In this document: in pieces, positions 21,021 to 31,799 of the stretch
Numbering within the stretch: position 1 is the stretch's first letter
Layout: each line of letters begins with the position of its first letter
Source of the DNA: Anastatus disparis
Lineage: Eukaryota > Arthropoda > Insecta > Hymenoptera > Eupelmidae
Length of the DNA: 64,000 nt
Direction: 5' to 3'
Assembly: GCA_017163975.1 (NCBI GenBank)
Contig: JAFFSR010000365.1
Coordinates: 1,302,001-1,366,000, forward strand
Position numbers and translations under genes: made by a program
Notes under the pieces: model-generated
What the model was told of the DNA's origin: nothing
The model's database searches: none
The model's input: the letters and a program-made list of their open reading frames with translations, nothing else

Positions 21021-22790
21021 CCCGGTCAAAAAAAGTTAGCTATAAAATATAGCTAAAAAAATGGTTAAATATATAGCTGTATCGAGCTGTATTTACAGCT
21101 ATATCGATTTGTTTTTTTAGCTGTTTTTTATAGTTAAAAATGTACTTAATTTTATAGTTAATAATTTCGTTAGCTACCAAAAATATTATTAGCTACTTTT
21201 TCAACTATATTTTATAGCTATTATTATAGTTAAAAAAATACTTAAATTTTTAGTGTATTCATACCCGGTCAAAAAAGATTAGCTGTAAAATATAGCTAAA
21301 AAAATAGTTAAATATATCGCCTCATCGTGCTCGTTTTACAGCTGTATCGATGTGTTTTTTAGCTGTTTTTTATAGTTAAAAATGTACTTAATTTTATAGT
21401 TAATAATTTCGTTATACCGAAAATATTAATAGCTACTTTTTCAACTATATTTTATAGCTATTATTATAGTTAAAAAAACACTTCAATTTTTAGTGTACTA
21501 GGTGTTTTTTTAACTATAATAATAGCTATAAAATATAGTTGAAAAAGTAGCTATTAATATTTTCGGTATAACGAAATTATTAACTATAAAATTAAGTACA
21601 TTTTTAACTATAAAAAACAGCTAAAAACATATCGATATAGCTGTAAAACGAGCACGATAAAGCTATATATTTAACTATTTTTTTAGCTATATTTTGTAGC
21701 TTTTTTTGACCGGAACAGCTATATTTTAAGCTTAATTTTTAGCTAATTTTTTTAGCTAAACGTTTTTGACGCGTTGAAATTTGTGTCCAACTCCCGCAAG
21801 TGGTGAGAGTTGAGTACACTTTGTAGATAAGACCGATCCATCTTACCGTTACTAAAAAATGCGCGCGTGTTTTCTAGCGACCCCTGCGAGTTATTACTTA
21901 GATTTAGTGTATGTATAGGTTAATCAATTTACAGCGAAGGTAGGGAAGGACAATATAAATAAACTCGAGTATATCTGAAAGCTACTCTAATAATATTTAG
22001 CTAAAAAAAATTGTTAAAAATATAGCTAAAAAACAGCTAAAAATACAATTGAAATTACAGTTATATTTTCAGCTGTTCTCGGTCAAAAAAAAACATCTAT
22101 AAAAACAGCTAATAATATAAGTAAAATACAGCTATATTTATTTATATTATAGCGATATTCATGTTTTTTCAGCTAAACATCTATGAGTAATAACCAAATT
22201 ATCAACTAAAAATGTAGGTATATTTTCAACTATGAAGGATATCTAAAAAACCATTTATTTTCAGCTATAAAGTATAGTTAAATATCTAGCTATTGATATA
22301 TTGTAATAAATACACTAAAAATTTAAGTATTTATTTTAACTATAATAATAGCTATAAAATGTAGTTGAAAAGGTAGCTATTAATATTTTCGGTATAACGA
22401 AATTATTAACTATAAAATTAAGTAAATTTTTAACTGTCAAAAACAGCTAAAAAACACATCGATATAGCTGTAAAAACAGCTCGATATAGCTAGATATTTC
22501 ACTATTTTTTTAGCTATATTTTACAGCTAACCTTTTTTGACCGGGTATAAATACACTAAAAAATCAAGTGTTTTTTTTAACTATAATAATAGCTATAAAA
22601 TATAGTTGAAAAAGTAGCTATTAATATTTTCGGTAGATAACGGAATTATTAACTATAAAATTAAGTACATTTTTAACTATAAAAAAACAGCTAAAAAAAC
22701 ACATCGATATAGCTGTAAATACAGCTCGATACAGCTATATATTTTACTATTTTTTTAGCTATATTTTATAGCTAACCTTTTTTGACCGGG
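21021..22790. mobile_element. Modular foldback element with CCCGGTCAAAAAA ends
   Basis: It consists of about 235-bp modules that begin cccggtcaaaaaa and end tttttagtgta. Modules at 21021-21257 and 21264-21497 are direct, 21499-21713 is inverted, and 22311-22545 and 22552-22790 are inverted. The two outer pairs form long composite terminal inverted repeats around a 600-bp centre that itself contains agct/atatagct repeats. Module number varies as in Foldback elements. There is no transposase. Confidence 0.8.
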
Positions 22791-23335
22791 CAAGTATGGC
22801 GAAAAATAGCATACATACCATGGGAGGTAAAATGGCGAGGGTGTCAAACATGTGCTATGGAGTCGTCAGTTCTTTATCTCCCTAGATGTGTAATATACTA
22901 TTTCTGATGATGTTCTAAATGACACATATCCATGATGGTACTACTTTTAAAAAAGTTTTATTAACTTTTAGCACAATCTATGTAATAAACATACATAAAA
23001 CATTTTTAAAACTTTTATTGGAGATGTTTGTAATCATAAAAATATGCACACAATACAATGTCATGAAAAAATCGAAAAAACATTTTTTAAACTATTTTTT
23101 GAATCTTTTTAATAACGTTATAAAATAATTTTTCTGTAACGTTTTTATGAACATTTATTATCATTTCTGAAAAGTTATTTTTGATATAAGTAAACGTTAC
23201 CCGGAACATTAATTCAATATTTTTTAAAATTATTATTATGGCATTTGAATATTTATTTAAGTCTTGTTTCAGCTAAAATTAACTTATATTTGTCTTATTT
23301 TATTATAATGATAGTCTAAAAACCTGGGTTCACAA
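22791..23335. repeat. Right flank of inverted-repeat complex and dispersed repeat copy
   Basis: 22795-22943 completes the outer inverted repeat with 19834-20958. 22920-23240 is a copy of the AT-rich dispersed repeat also at 19540-19840 and 23590-23880. Confidence 0.55.
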
Positions 23336-23606
23336 CACATCTAAAACTCGCAAACACGTAGTATCATTCAATAGAATCCAGCTTGTGTTGAATGCGATGA
23401 AGACCTTAACCACATATTATTGCGATGCCCTAGATTTGATAATCAAAGGCCCATTATTAATTAATAACTCGTGTAAAATAAATATTTCGTTGCCTCAACA
23501 TTCCTACTTTGTCATGTGTACGCCAAACTCTAAAGTATGTGCGATAATTATCAAGTATCTAAAATCTTGCAACTTATCTATACAATCTTTCTGGAAACAT
23601 TTTTAG
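23336..23606 (+). pseudogene. LINE reverse transcriptase C-terminal remnant
   Basis: In one frame 23358-23450 reads NPACVECDEDLNHILLRCPR, a C-x2-C-x5-H-x4-C finger as found at the C-terminus of I/R1/Jockey-type LINE polyproteins. After a frame change the tail continues at about 23480-23590 as CTPNSKVCAIIIKYLKSCNL. Only the extreme 3' coding end survives. The LINE 3' UTR was not identified. Confidence 0.65.
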
Positions 23607-24417
23607 TAATGTTTTTGTATTTTTTTTTTCACGTCTTATAACTTTTTGCAGAGGCTTTAAATTGTAAAAATGATGCACATTAGATAATGTTTTAAAAACG
23701 TTGAAAAAACATTTTCTTAAATATTTTTTATATCTTACTATAAAGTATGTTTGAAATATTCTCTGGATTGTTTTTGTAAACTACTATTATCATTTTTGAA
23801 CATTTTTTTTGGTAGAAATTAATGTTACCGAAAAGATTAATAGAATATTTTAGGAATCTTTTTGAGAATATTATATGAAATGTTTCACTTACATAGCATA
23901 AAATATTTCCTAAATATTTCATATATTACTCCGAAAGATTATTAAAAATTGTATAATCTTTCTTGAAAGTGTTTTGTATTATTTCTTAAATATTTCACTA
24001 AATATTCCATAAAATATTTCATGAAAGATTTAAAAAATATAACATGTATTATTTCATGAAATATTCTCTACATATTTTCAAATCTTTCTTGAAAGATTGT
24101 TTAAAGTTTTAAAATCTTACTCGAAAGATTTCTTTAATGTTTCACAAAATATTTCATGAAAGATTTAAAAAATATATCAAGAATTATTTCACAAAACATT
24201 TGCTCAATATTTGGGAAATATGTCACTGAAAGATTTTTTGAAGCGTATAGCTGCAAAAGTAGTTATCTCCAAAAAAATTTTTTTCAAGAAATAACATTTT
24301 CTGCTGTACTTATACTTAAAAGTCAGTGTATTTTGCAATACACCATATTTTTTTATTTCATAAAAAAAGACTATACCTATATTTAGGTTCCATATGATTT
24401 TTTCATGATAAATTTTA
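23607..24417. repeat. AT-rich repeat-rich region
   Basis: 23590-23880 is the third copy of the dispersed repeat noted at 19540 and 22920. 23890-24240 contains many short repeats of catgaaagatttaaaaaata, tttcttgaaagat and their complements, able to form local hairpins. No gene is evident. Confidence 0.5.
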
Positions 24418-24750
24418 ATGTTCTGTATACGAAAATGCAATAAAAATGAATTCGGAAAAAATGGAGATAGCCACCTTTGCAGCTACACGCTTCTTTTATT
24501 CTTAGTTCAGCCGATAAGAGAACATGCGTTTAATGCGCGTTTTATCCCCGAGCGGTTATCGGATGTCTTATTTACTATATTAGAAAAAAAGCCAAAAGTT
24601 TTGTGCATACGCGCAGGCTTGTATCATTATAATGTAAATACAACTATAAAAAAATGCGAAAACTTGTATGCGAATATGTATTTGTTTGTAAATATGGCAA
24701 GGTATAATACAATACAGTATAATATAAATAAAACTATTATATTAAAGTGA
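24418..24750 (+). CDS. Hypothetical ORF, 110 codons
   Basis: The frame starts with an ATG at 24418 and contains a hydrophobic patch (CSYTLLLFLVQPI) but no recognised motif. It lies between a degenerate repeat and the microsatellite preceding an LTR. Codon content is AT-rich like the background, so this could well be a chance frame; it is listed because it is the longest open frame in this 1.5-kb stretch. Confidence 0.15.
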   Translation: MFCIRKCNKNEFGKNGDSHLCSYTLLLFLVQPIREHAFNARFIPERLSDVLFTILEKKPKVLCIRAGLYHYNVNTTIKKCENLYANMYLFVNMARYNTIQYNINKTIILK

Positions 24751-24775
24751 CGAATTAAGACTTTTTTTTCTTACT

Positions 24776-24908
24776 TGAATATCTTTTGCATTATTGTCAC
24801 ATACATACATAAACATACACACGTGCAGCAATAACATATACATACACACATTCACATACATAGGTACACATATACACATACACATATATACGAACACATG
24901 CACATATA
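24776..24908. repeat. CA/TA-rich microsatellite (ACAY type)
   Basis: Irregular acat/acac repeats lie immediately before the LTR at 24909. This is the same repeat class as the large array at 49711-63286. Confidence 0.8.
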
Positions 24909-25328
24909 TGTAAACAAAGACAAACATTCATAGCACACTCATACTTATATTCATCTTGCACATTATACTCAAGAGTGATTGAACTCCGTACGCATCATAT
25001 GTCAAGTCTTTTACCGCGAGACTGCAATTGCAAACAATAACGTTATATATTCGCGAGAATGCGACACACGAGAATGCGACGCATTAGAGGTGATCGAACT
25101 CTAAACTGCATCACATGCAAAATTCAATCAATTTTTTCCCCGAAATTATAAAAGTATCAATAATATCATACATACGAAAGAATGCAACTGTCTTTTATTA
25201 TAGTATAAAAACCTAAGAGTCTTTAGTTCGCAAGCTTAATTTCATACTTGCCGTCTAAGGCTACGCTTCGCCTAAAATTATTGTACTAAAGGTTAAGAAG
25301 GAGAAATAAAGATAAGTTCAATTCAACA
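24909..25328 (+). repeat. LTR of errantivirus-like element (first copy)
   Basis: It starts TGTAAACAAAG and ends caattcaaca, with about 96% identity to 31088-31506 by eye. A TATA-like agtataaaaa lies near 25203 and an aataaag poly(A) signal near 25306, both in plus orientation. Unusually, the next sequence is (CA)/(TA) microsatellite, not a primer-binding site. Confidence 0.9.
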
Positions 25329-25334
25329 CACACA

Positions 25335-25394
<60 letters not shown>

Positions 25395-25397
25395 TAT
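25329..25397. repeat. (CA)n(TA)n microsatellite after the first LTR
   Basis: cacacatatatg is followed by a long TA run. The second LTR (31088-31506) is followed by the same kind of sequence, so this looks like 3' flank and not element leader. Confidence 0.9.
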
Positions 25398-25398
25398 T

Positions 25399-26689
25399 GT
25401 AACGTTTTTATTTTCCGCGGGTAGGAATATAACGTCTTTATCTCCTGTTGCCAGACACTTCAGTGAGTGACCAGGGTTCGAGACAGGAGGTCGGTTAGGA
25501 CGGACGGTGGAAAGATAAAGGATAGTAAACAGGTTGACACGTTCGTTTATGCTAGGGAGTACCTGGGCTTTATTGTACTCTAAAACTCATATCTTACAAC
25601 GACGTATAACAATAATAATAAAAAGATAATAAACTAATCTAAATTATATAAATCAAAGAACTAACCTAATTAAATTGTGCGCGTCATACAAAGAAATATG
25701 CGCCTCTTGTCGGCGACGGAAATAAATGAAATCAAAAATAATTCAAACTAAATTATATTACTTTCTTTTAATCAAATTAAAATAAATTTTTAGTAGTAAG
25801 TCAAATTAGACTAAACGGTATTTAACGGTCGACCGGGTTAATTCGGTGATCGTGTGACGAACAAACAAAAATATAATATTAATAAACTAATTATTATAAT
25901 ACGGTGGGTGGACGGTACCCTTAATGCGGTAACACGGAATGTGGCTGAAGACCTATGATTCTCTAATGCGCGGCGGATGCGCATGGGTAGAGTAATCCTG
26001 GCTTGCCTTTTTCTGGCGGCGGCAATAGATGGGAAGCACCCTTAATGCTAACTTAATACTACGGTTATAATAGGTGTGAAGCACCCTTAATGTTACTATG
26101 AACTTATCTTAGACTAAGTGTCTTATGCACGGGACAACGCGGTGGCTCGACGGTATATGCCGTGACGGTTCGGTGTGAATCGACCTTAATGTCGAATATG
26201 AATTTATAATGAACTTATAAAGTTATTATTTACATAAACGGCCGGTACGGCGGCTCGGCGGTATAGACTAATACAATCTTATATTAAATTAAACTAATTT
26301 CTTATTTACAGTGCGGTCGGTACGGCAGTACAGCGGTACGGCGGTGCGGAAGTGCATTTGCAACTTAACTCTGTTGCACTCAATTTAGGCGAGCGAGCGC
26401 ACTACGCTAAAATCGACCGCATCTCAATTTGCATCTAGAAGCTATATAATCGAGCGCACTCTACATAGGCTTTAGTGCGAGCGAGATAGAGAGAGAGCAT
26501 TCTTAGTCAGAGCGAAACTCTGGGTAAGACGAATGCTATTGTTGTCTCCCCTCTCTCTAGGCCAGCAATCACACTCAGCGAAGAGAGAGAGGGAGAGCTT
26601 AGTCTGCAAAGCCTCTCCGGTACATCGAGACTTAGCTCTTATATGCTCCCAAGCTATATAAATTAAAAATAGAATTAAAACCCAGTAAA
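25399..26689. repeat. Probable partial LTR of an unrelated element plus leader
   Basis: It begins TGTAACGTTTTTATTTTCCG, like the (inverted) LTRs of the gypsy family here. On the minus strand it has AATAAAGCCC near 25572. It holds several short repeats of cacccttaatg (about 25916, 26038, 26088) and an imperfect inverted repeat rich in gagagaga at 26480-26610. I could not fix the right end. The last ~50 bp before the ATG at 26690 may be true leader of the errantivirus-like element. Confidence 0.35.
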
Positions 26690-27790
26690 ATGGATAGTTT
26701 ATTAAAGAAATTTAAATCCAATGAAGACATAACACAATGTGATCAAGAAGAACAAAATGTAGCGCAGGAATAACAACGGCAAAAGGAAAAAGCCGATGCT
26801 TTAGAAAAACAATTGATCTTGTTGACGGAACAATTACAAATATTAACAACTCAAATGACGGAAAACAAAAATCCACCATCGCTTCCAAGTGGACCACCTG
26901 CAGTTAGAGACAACAACTCTAGATTAAATGTGCTTCCAGGACTTACACGGGAACATCACCTATTAATACGCGAACTTTTAACAGAAATACGGGAGTATGA
27001 CGGATTAACAGATGTTAGCGCATTTATTGATCAAATTATTCGAGCATCTAGATAACTTAGCTCTGAGCAAAAAATATCAGTGCTTATACGCAAAGTAATA
27101 GCCGTTAAGTCAAAAGGAAAAGCATAAAAAGTAGTTGAGAGAAATCAAGTCACTATAGCCGTGCAAGTTAAAGAATGTTTAAATACACGTTTCGGAAAAT
27201 TGGAACTTGAGTATGACCAATTAGCCGAAATGCGTAATTCTATGAGGCAGAGAACAAATGAAAAGGTAGCAGACTACATACAAAGATATAATAACATAAA
27301 TCGGCGTATACAGATTTCAATAGATGGCTTAAATGATGATTTTAGAGACATGCATAGAAGTTATGAAAATAAAAACGCAATTTAAAAATTCATAAGAGGA
27401 TTGTATCCAGAAGGCTTATGCTTAGCTGTTCAACAAAATCGACCACACACTCTACCCATCGCCTATCAACAAGCTTTATACAAAGAAAAACTCTGGAAAG
27501 AAGACGAAGAACTTCGAAACAGAAGTCACAACAAGCATGATGAGAGATCTAGAAGAGATGAATATGAAAAATATTCAAGAGATAAAAGCCATTCTAGATA
27601 TGACTCAAGGAATCGTGAGAAACATTCGACACCCGATAAAAATTACACACGTGATAGAAGTTTTTCGCGTGATCGACAAGAAAATCATCGATCGGATAAA
27701 AAGGAAAGTAAACCTACATGCTTTCATTGTAATAATACGGCCATGATAAAGAACATTGTTTCAAACATCAAAATGCGCAAAGAGTAAATT
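26690..27790 (+). pseudogene. gag of errantivirus-like element, decayed
   Basis: From the ATG at 26690 one frame runs to 27787 with in-frame stops at 26771, 27053, near 27124 and at 27383, and no frameshift until the end. A helical N-terminus and a central block (NEKVADYIQRYNNINRRI) are typical of a gypsy gag. A long Arg/Ser/Asp/Lys-rich tail with RDRSFSRD-type repeats, suited to RNA binding, precedes the start of a zinc knuckle (CFHC); its second half reads in another frame. It would form the particle core. It is dead as it stands. Confidence 0.85.
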
Positions 27791-27904
27791 TCGCCTCAAT
27801 GCCTCAAAGAGCAAAACGTATCCAGAGGATTCAGCACCATGGTCGAAGACCCCACCCGACCGTCAGAACTATTGGGAGGATCAGGATTGTAAGACGCTAT
27901 CTTT

Positions 27905-28860
27905 CCAACAGATGGAAAGCACTGGCATCTTTGGATGCGACCCTCAGGAACAGGAGGAAAATTATTAAAATTCCTAGTAGACACAGGAGCAGGTATAACA
28001 TTCATAAAAGACAAAGTGTTGGATCTCAATACTTGTGACCCTATAAAACAACGACCAGAAGAAAGACAAACAATACAGATAGTCAACGGAAATCACACAA
28101 TGCTGGGTGAATACAAATTGAATATTTCTGGAAAAGATTTTATATATCACGTTTCAAGCAATAAAATACCCGTCGATGCTGATGGTCTGTTGGGCCAAGG
28201 ATGGCTACAACATTATAAAGCATTGATAGATACTGAAAAACAAAACATAAGAATTTTCGATGCTGAAAATATCCCTTTGCAATTCACGTTTAATAAAAAA
28301 CCTGGTTATGTAAATCAAGGGGTCAATCTTATAAAAATAGATATAGATATACCAGATGGAGAATACATAATAACTGATCCAAAGGATATAATAACACCAG
28401 CAATATATACGGTACGAAATAAAGCTACAGCGTTTAACATCGTTAATGAATCGGAAAAAGAAATAAAAATAAATACTGAAATAGAGATGAAAGAATTTCA
28501 AGAACAGAAACAAAATATTTATGAAACAATTTTTCTACAGAAACAAGTATTGAACAAACAAACATTCATGACAGAAAAGTATCATCGTGACAAACTTATT
28601 ATAGACAATACGCGTACATCACATTTACCGAGAGAACAGGCATTAGCAATACAAACATTAGTTAAAGAATATAATGATATCTTTCAACTAGAAGGAAATA
28701 ATGCACCATCACTCAAGAATATGTATCACTGTATAGATTTAACAATAAATCAACCAGTTGTTTCAAAATTATATCGACACCCATTATCGTTACATAAGGA
28801 AATAGAAAAATCTGAAACACAGACAAATAGAAAAATTTTAAAAAGAAGGTATTATAACAA
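27905..28860 (+). pseudogene. Protease and start of RT, errantivirus-like
   Basis: The frame includes a retropepsin motif FLVDTGAGITFI (D of the DTGA near 27980) and DGLLGQGWLQHY, which matches the second conserved block of gypsy proteases. A linker leads to IQTLVKEYNDIF and YHCIDLTINQP near 28650-28770, the usual entry to RT. The frame is then lost around 28850 before the RT proper, which resumes in another frame at about 28866. The ATG seen at 27935 lies inside the polyprotein and is not a true start. Confidence 0.85.
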
Positions 28861-28865
28861 AGTCA

Positions 28866-29236
28866 AATTCGCCTTTTGTATCACCTGTTTGGTGTGTTCC
28901 AAAGAAAATGGATGCTTCAGGAATACAAAAATATAGAGTCGTGATAGACTTTAGAAAATTAAATGAATACACACTCTTAGACAATTACCCATTGCCGTCA
29001 ATCAATAAGATCCTTGATCAATTGGGAGGTATGAGATACTTTTCTGTATTTGACTTAGCCTCAGGTTTTTATCAAGTACCAGTTTTACCAGAACACAGAG
29101 AGCGTACTGCATTTTCTACTCATAAAGGGCATTGGAAATTTAAACAAATGCCAATAGGCCTTTAAAACGCACCTGCCACGTTTCAAAGGATAATGAATTT
29201 AAAATTACAAGATCATGCTTATCTCGAATCCCTTCT
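28866..29236 (+). pseudogene. RT fragment, errantivirus-like, truncated
   Basis: RT blocks are readable: VVIDFRKLNEYTLLDNYPLP, FSVFDLASGFYQVPVLPEH and FKQMPIGL, then a stop at 29163 and NAPATFQRIMN beyond it. The sequence then stops matching: the catalytic F/Y-x-D-D, RNase H and integrase are all absent. Within about 30 bp comes the env start, so some 2 kb or more of pol was deleted. It cannot make cDNA. Confidence 0.88.
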
Positions 29237-29245
29237 TTGTTACAG
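29231..29245 (+). promoter_or_regulatory. Putative 3' splice site before env
   Basis: The pyrimidine-rich ccttctttgttacag ends in AG exactly at the base before the env ATG (29246). Errantiviruses express env from a spliced RNA, so this may be the natural acceptor. The deletion of RT-integrase brought gag-pol sequence close to it. Confidence 0.5.
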
Positions 29246-31054
29246 ATGAAGGCGATAATCATATTAACAGTCATGTTGATTGATACATTTCATCACTGCA
29301 AAGCAGACATCGAAATTACACCAGCTAATATACCAGTATTACAGAAAAATTACGGAACTGCCTATGTGTTCGAAGATACTTGTACTATTGTTAATTACAT
29401 AAATCTTACATCCCTTATACAAAATAAAATAGACATGCAAAACAGATTAATAAGAATCAAAGAAGTATATAATAACGTTCACTGTACTGTAAAAGATTCC
29501 ATAATGCATCAAGAAAAACGTCTAAATGAACTATTTGCAAGATTATCTTTATTTTTAAATTCAGAGCGCAACAGAAAAAAGAGAGGATTATTCAACTTTG
29601 TAGGAACAGCCAGCAAATTCTTATTTGGTACCTTAAATTCTGATGACGCTGATTCTATAATTCAAGAGATAGACAAGCTGTATAAACATACAGAAGACTC
29701 GCTAGTAGCAATTAAAAATCAAACATTGTATATGCAAGAGACTTTTGATTCATTTACAAAAGAATTCTATATATTTGAAGAAAATAAAGATAAATTAATA
29801 AACTGGAGTCTTGGAATATCAACAATGCTTAACAATTATCAAGGCAATCAAATTGTATTACTTAATCTGCAAGAAATTGATGCATCGCTAGAGGAGTACG
29901 AGGCCTATATAACAGACCTATTCAATTCTATAAATATAGCAAGAAATGGAATATGCATTATTAAAACCTGAAATTTTAATAAATGGTCTAAAAAGTTTAT
30001 ATAAAAAGCAGCAACACGATGATATGCTAATAACACCGACTATGAAAAATTATTTTTCAATATTACAAGTTATGACGTTTACATCATACATTAAGACAGA
30101 TGGACTCGTAATAATTACTAAATATCCCATTATCCACAATGATCCGTACAACATTCTTAAATACGAACCTTTACCTATCGAAAGACGGTTCGAAAACACG
30201 GCAATATTAGACATAACCAATCAATATATACTAACAACCTATGACATATCAAAATATGCAATGCAAAAATATGTAAACTACAAATTTTACCTAGGCTAAT
30301 AGACTCATTATCCGCCTGCGATAGAGTACTATTAAATGACACGAGCAAATGTAAAGAACATTATTTCTCTTTAACTCATGAATTTGTAAAGCGTATAAAA
30401 AATGATAAATTTTATATTGTACCTATAAAAGAAATGTTATTCAGCATATTTTGTAAAAATTATAAGAAAGATATAACGATATCACAAGCTAGTATTGTAA
30501 AGCTTGATGATAAATGTTTTATATCAAATACTGCATATTATTTACATGCTTCGCATGACTCTACTACACATACAACCACACTTTTAAACTTAACACTTAA
30601 TAAAGTATATAAAGATAATTTGAATACAACTCTTCCTCTATTGGCGTTTTCAGAACATGACCTTAGTAGCCTAAGAAGTCATGCTTACAACCTAGAACAG
30701 ATACAAGACGAAATTGAAAGACTAACATTACAAAGACGAAATCATTCTTTTATTTCAACTGCAATAGATTATCTTCATTATTCGGGAACGTAGCTCTCTC
30801 TCTCTATGATTGCTGCCTTTACCGGGTATAAGTTAAACATACACAAAATAATAATAATAATCAGTTCCTATCTTTGGGCAAAATTAAATAATTTTTGCTG
30901 TTGTCACACTAAACGACTCGAATCTACAATAACTTACAACCATTGTGCCAACATTACCATCGCTGCAAATGATTCCTCAATACAACCTTCAGTATCCTCT
31001 TCTTATACGCCTAAAACTCACCTGATTCCTCCATCATTTGACAATTTAATGTAA
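29246..31054 (+). pseudogene. env, F-type fusion protein of an errantivirus-like element, decayed
   Basis: The frame opens at ATG 29246 with a short hydrophobic leader that looks like a signal peptide. About 115 residues in is a basic furin-type site (RNRKKR) directly followed by a Gly/Phe-rich stretch resembling a fusion peptide, as in baculovirus F proteins and insect errantivirus env. Coding continues in three further pieces (29946-30299, about 30300-30793 and 30806-31054), separated by a frameshift at about 29950-29970 and stops at 30297 and 30791. An Ile-rich hydrophobic stretch at about 30840-30880 is the probable membrane anchor. The C-terminus falls just before the polypurine tract. 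It is disrupted in several places and not expected to make a functional envelope. Confidence 0.85.
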
Positions 31055-31071
31055 TTTTTTTGGGACGAAAA

Positions 31072-31087
31072 ATTTTTAGGGAGGGCG
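31072..31087 (+). promoter_or_regulatory. Polypurine tract
   Basis: The run ttttagggagggcg directly precedes the second LTR (TG at 31088), as expected for priming of plus-strand DNA. It fixes this LTR as the 3' LTR of the element. Confidence 0.8.
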
Positions 31088-31503
31088 TGTAAACAAAGAC
31101 AAACTTTCATAGCACATCCATACTTATATTCATCTTGCACATTATACTCAAGAGTAATTGAACTCCGCACGCATCATATGTCAAGTCTTTTACCTCGAGA
31201 CTGCAATTGCAAACAATAACGTTATATATTCGCGAGAATGCGACACACGAGAATGCGACACATTAGAGGCGATCGAACTCTAAACTGCATCACATGCAAA
31301 ACTCAATCAATTTTTTCCCCGAAATTATAAAAGTATCAATAATATCATACATACGAAAGAATGCAACTGTCTTTTATTATAGTATATAAATCCAAGAGTT
31401 TTTAGCACGCAAGCTTAATTCATACTTACCGTCTAAGGCTACGCTTCGCCTAAAATTATTGTACTGAAGGTTAAGAAGGAGGAATAAAGATAAGTTCAAT
31501 TCA

Positions 31504-31506
<3 letters not shown>
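31088..31506 (+). repeat. 3' LTR of errantivirus-like element
   Basis: It is 419 bp, TGTAAACAAAG to caattcaaca, collinear with 24909-25328 with scattered substitutions. CA/TA microsatellite follows directly. No clear target duplication can be called because both sides are simple repeats. Confidence 0.92.
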
Positions 31507-31563
<57 letters not shown>

Positions 31564-31799
31564 TCTTTTATTCTTATGTACCTATCCTAAAGAACCAACG
31601 TTCTAAATTACAAAAAAAAGTTATAATAACAATTAAAAATTTATAAAAATAATAATTCAACAAAAATAAGTAATCAAGTTTATTAAATAAAGTTTAATTA
31701 ATAAACTCTACAAATTAATACATTCAGTTCTCACGGTTAACACATATACACATATCCAAACTTACACATACTTATATACAAACACACACTTACACAATA
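31507..31799. other. Microsatellite and AT-rich spacer
   Basis: (CA)n(TA)n fills 31507-31561. AT-rich sequence without features follows, then acatac-type repeats near 31740-31795. Confidence 0.7.

Noticed and set aside
29246..31054. An intact viral envelope gene
   Set aside because: It carries a frameshift and stops, and the element lacks the RT core and integrase.
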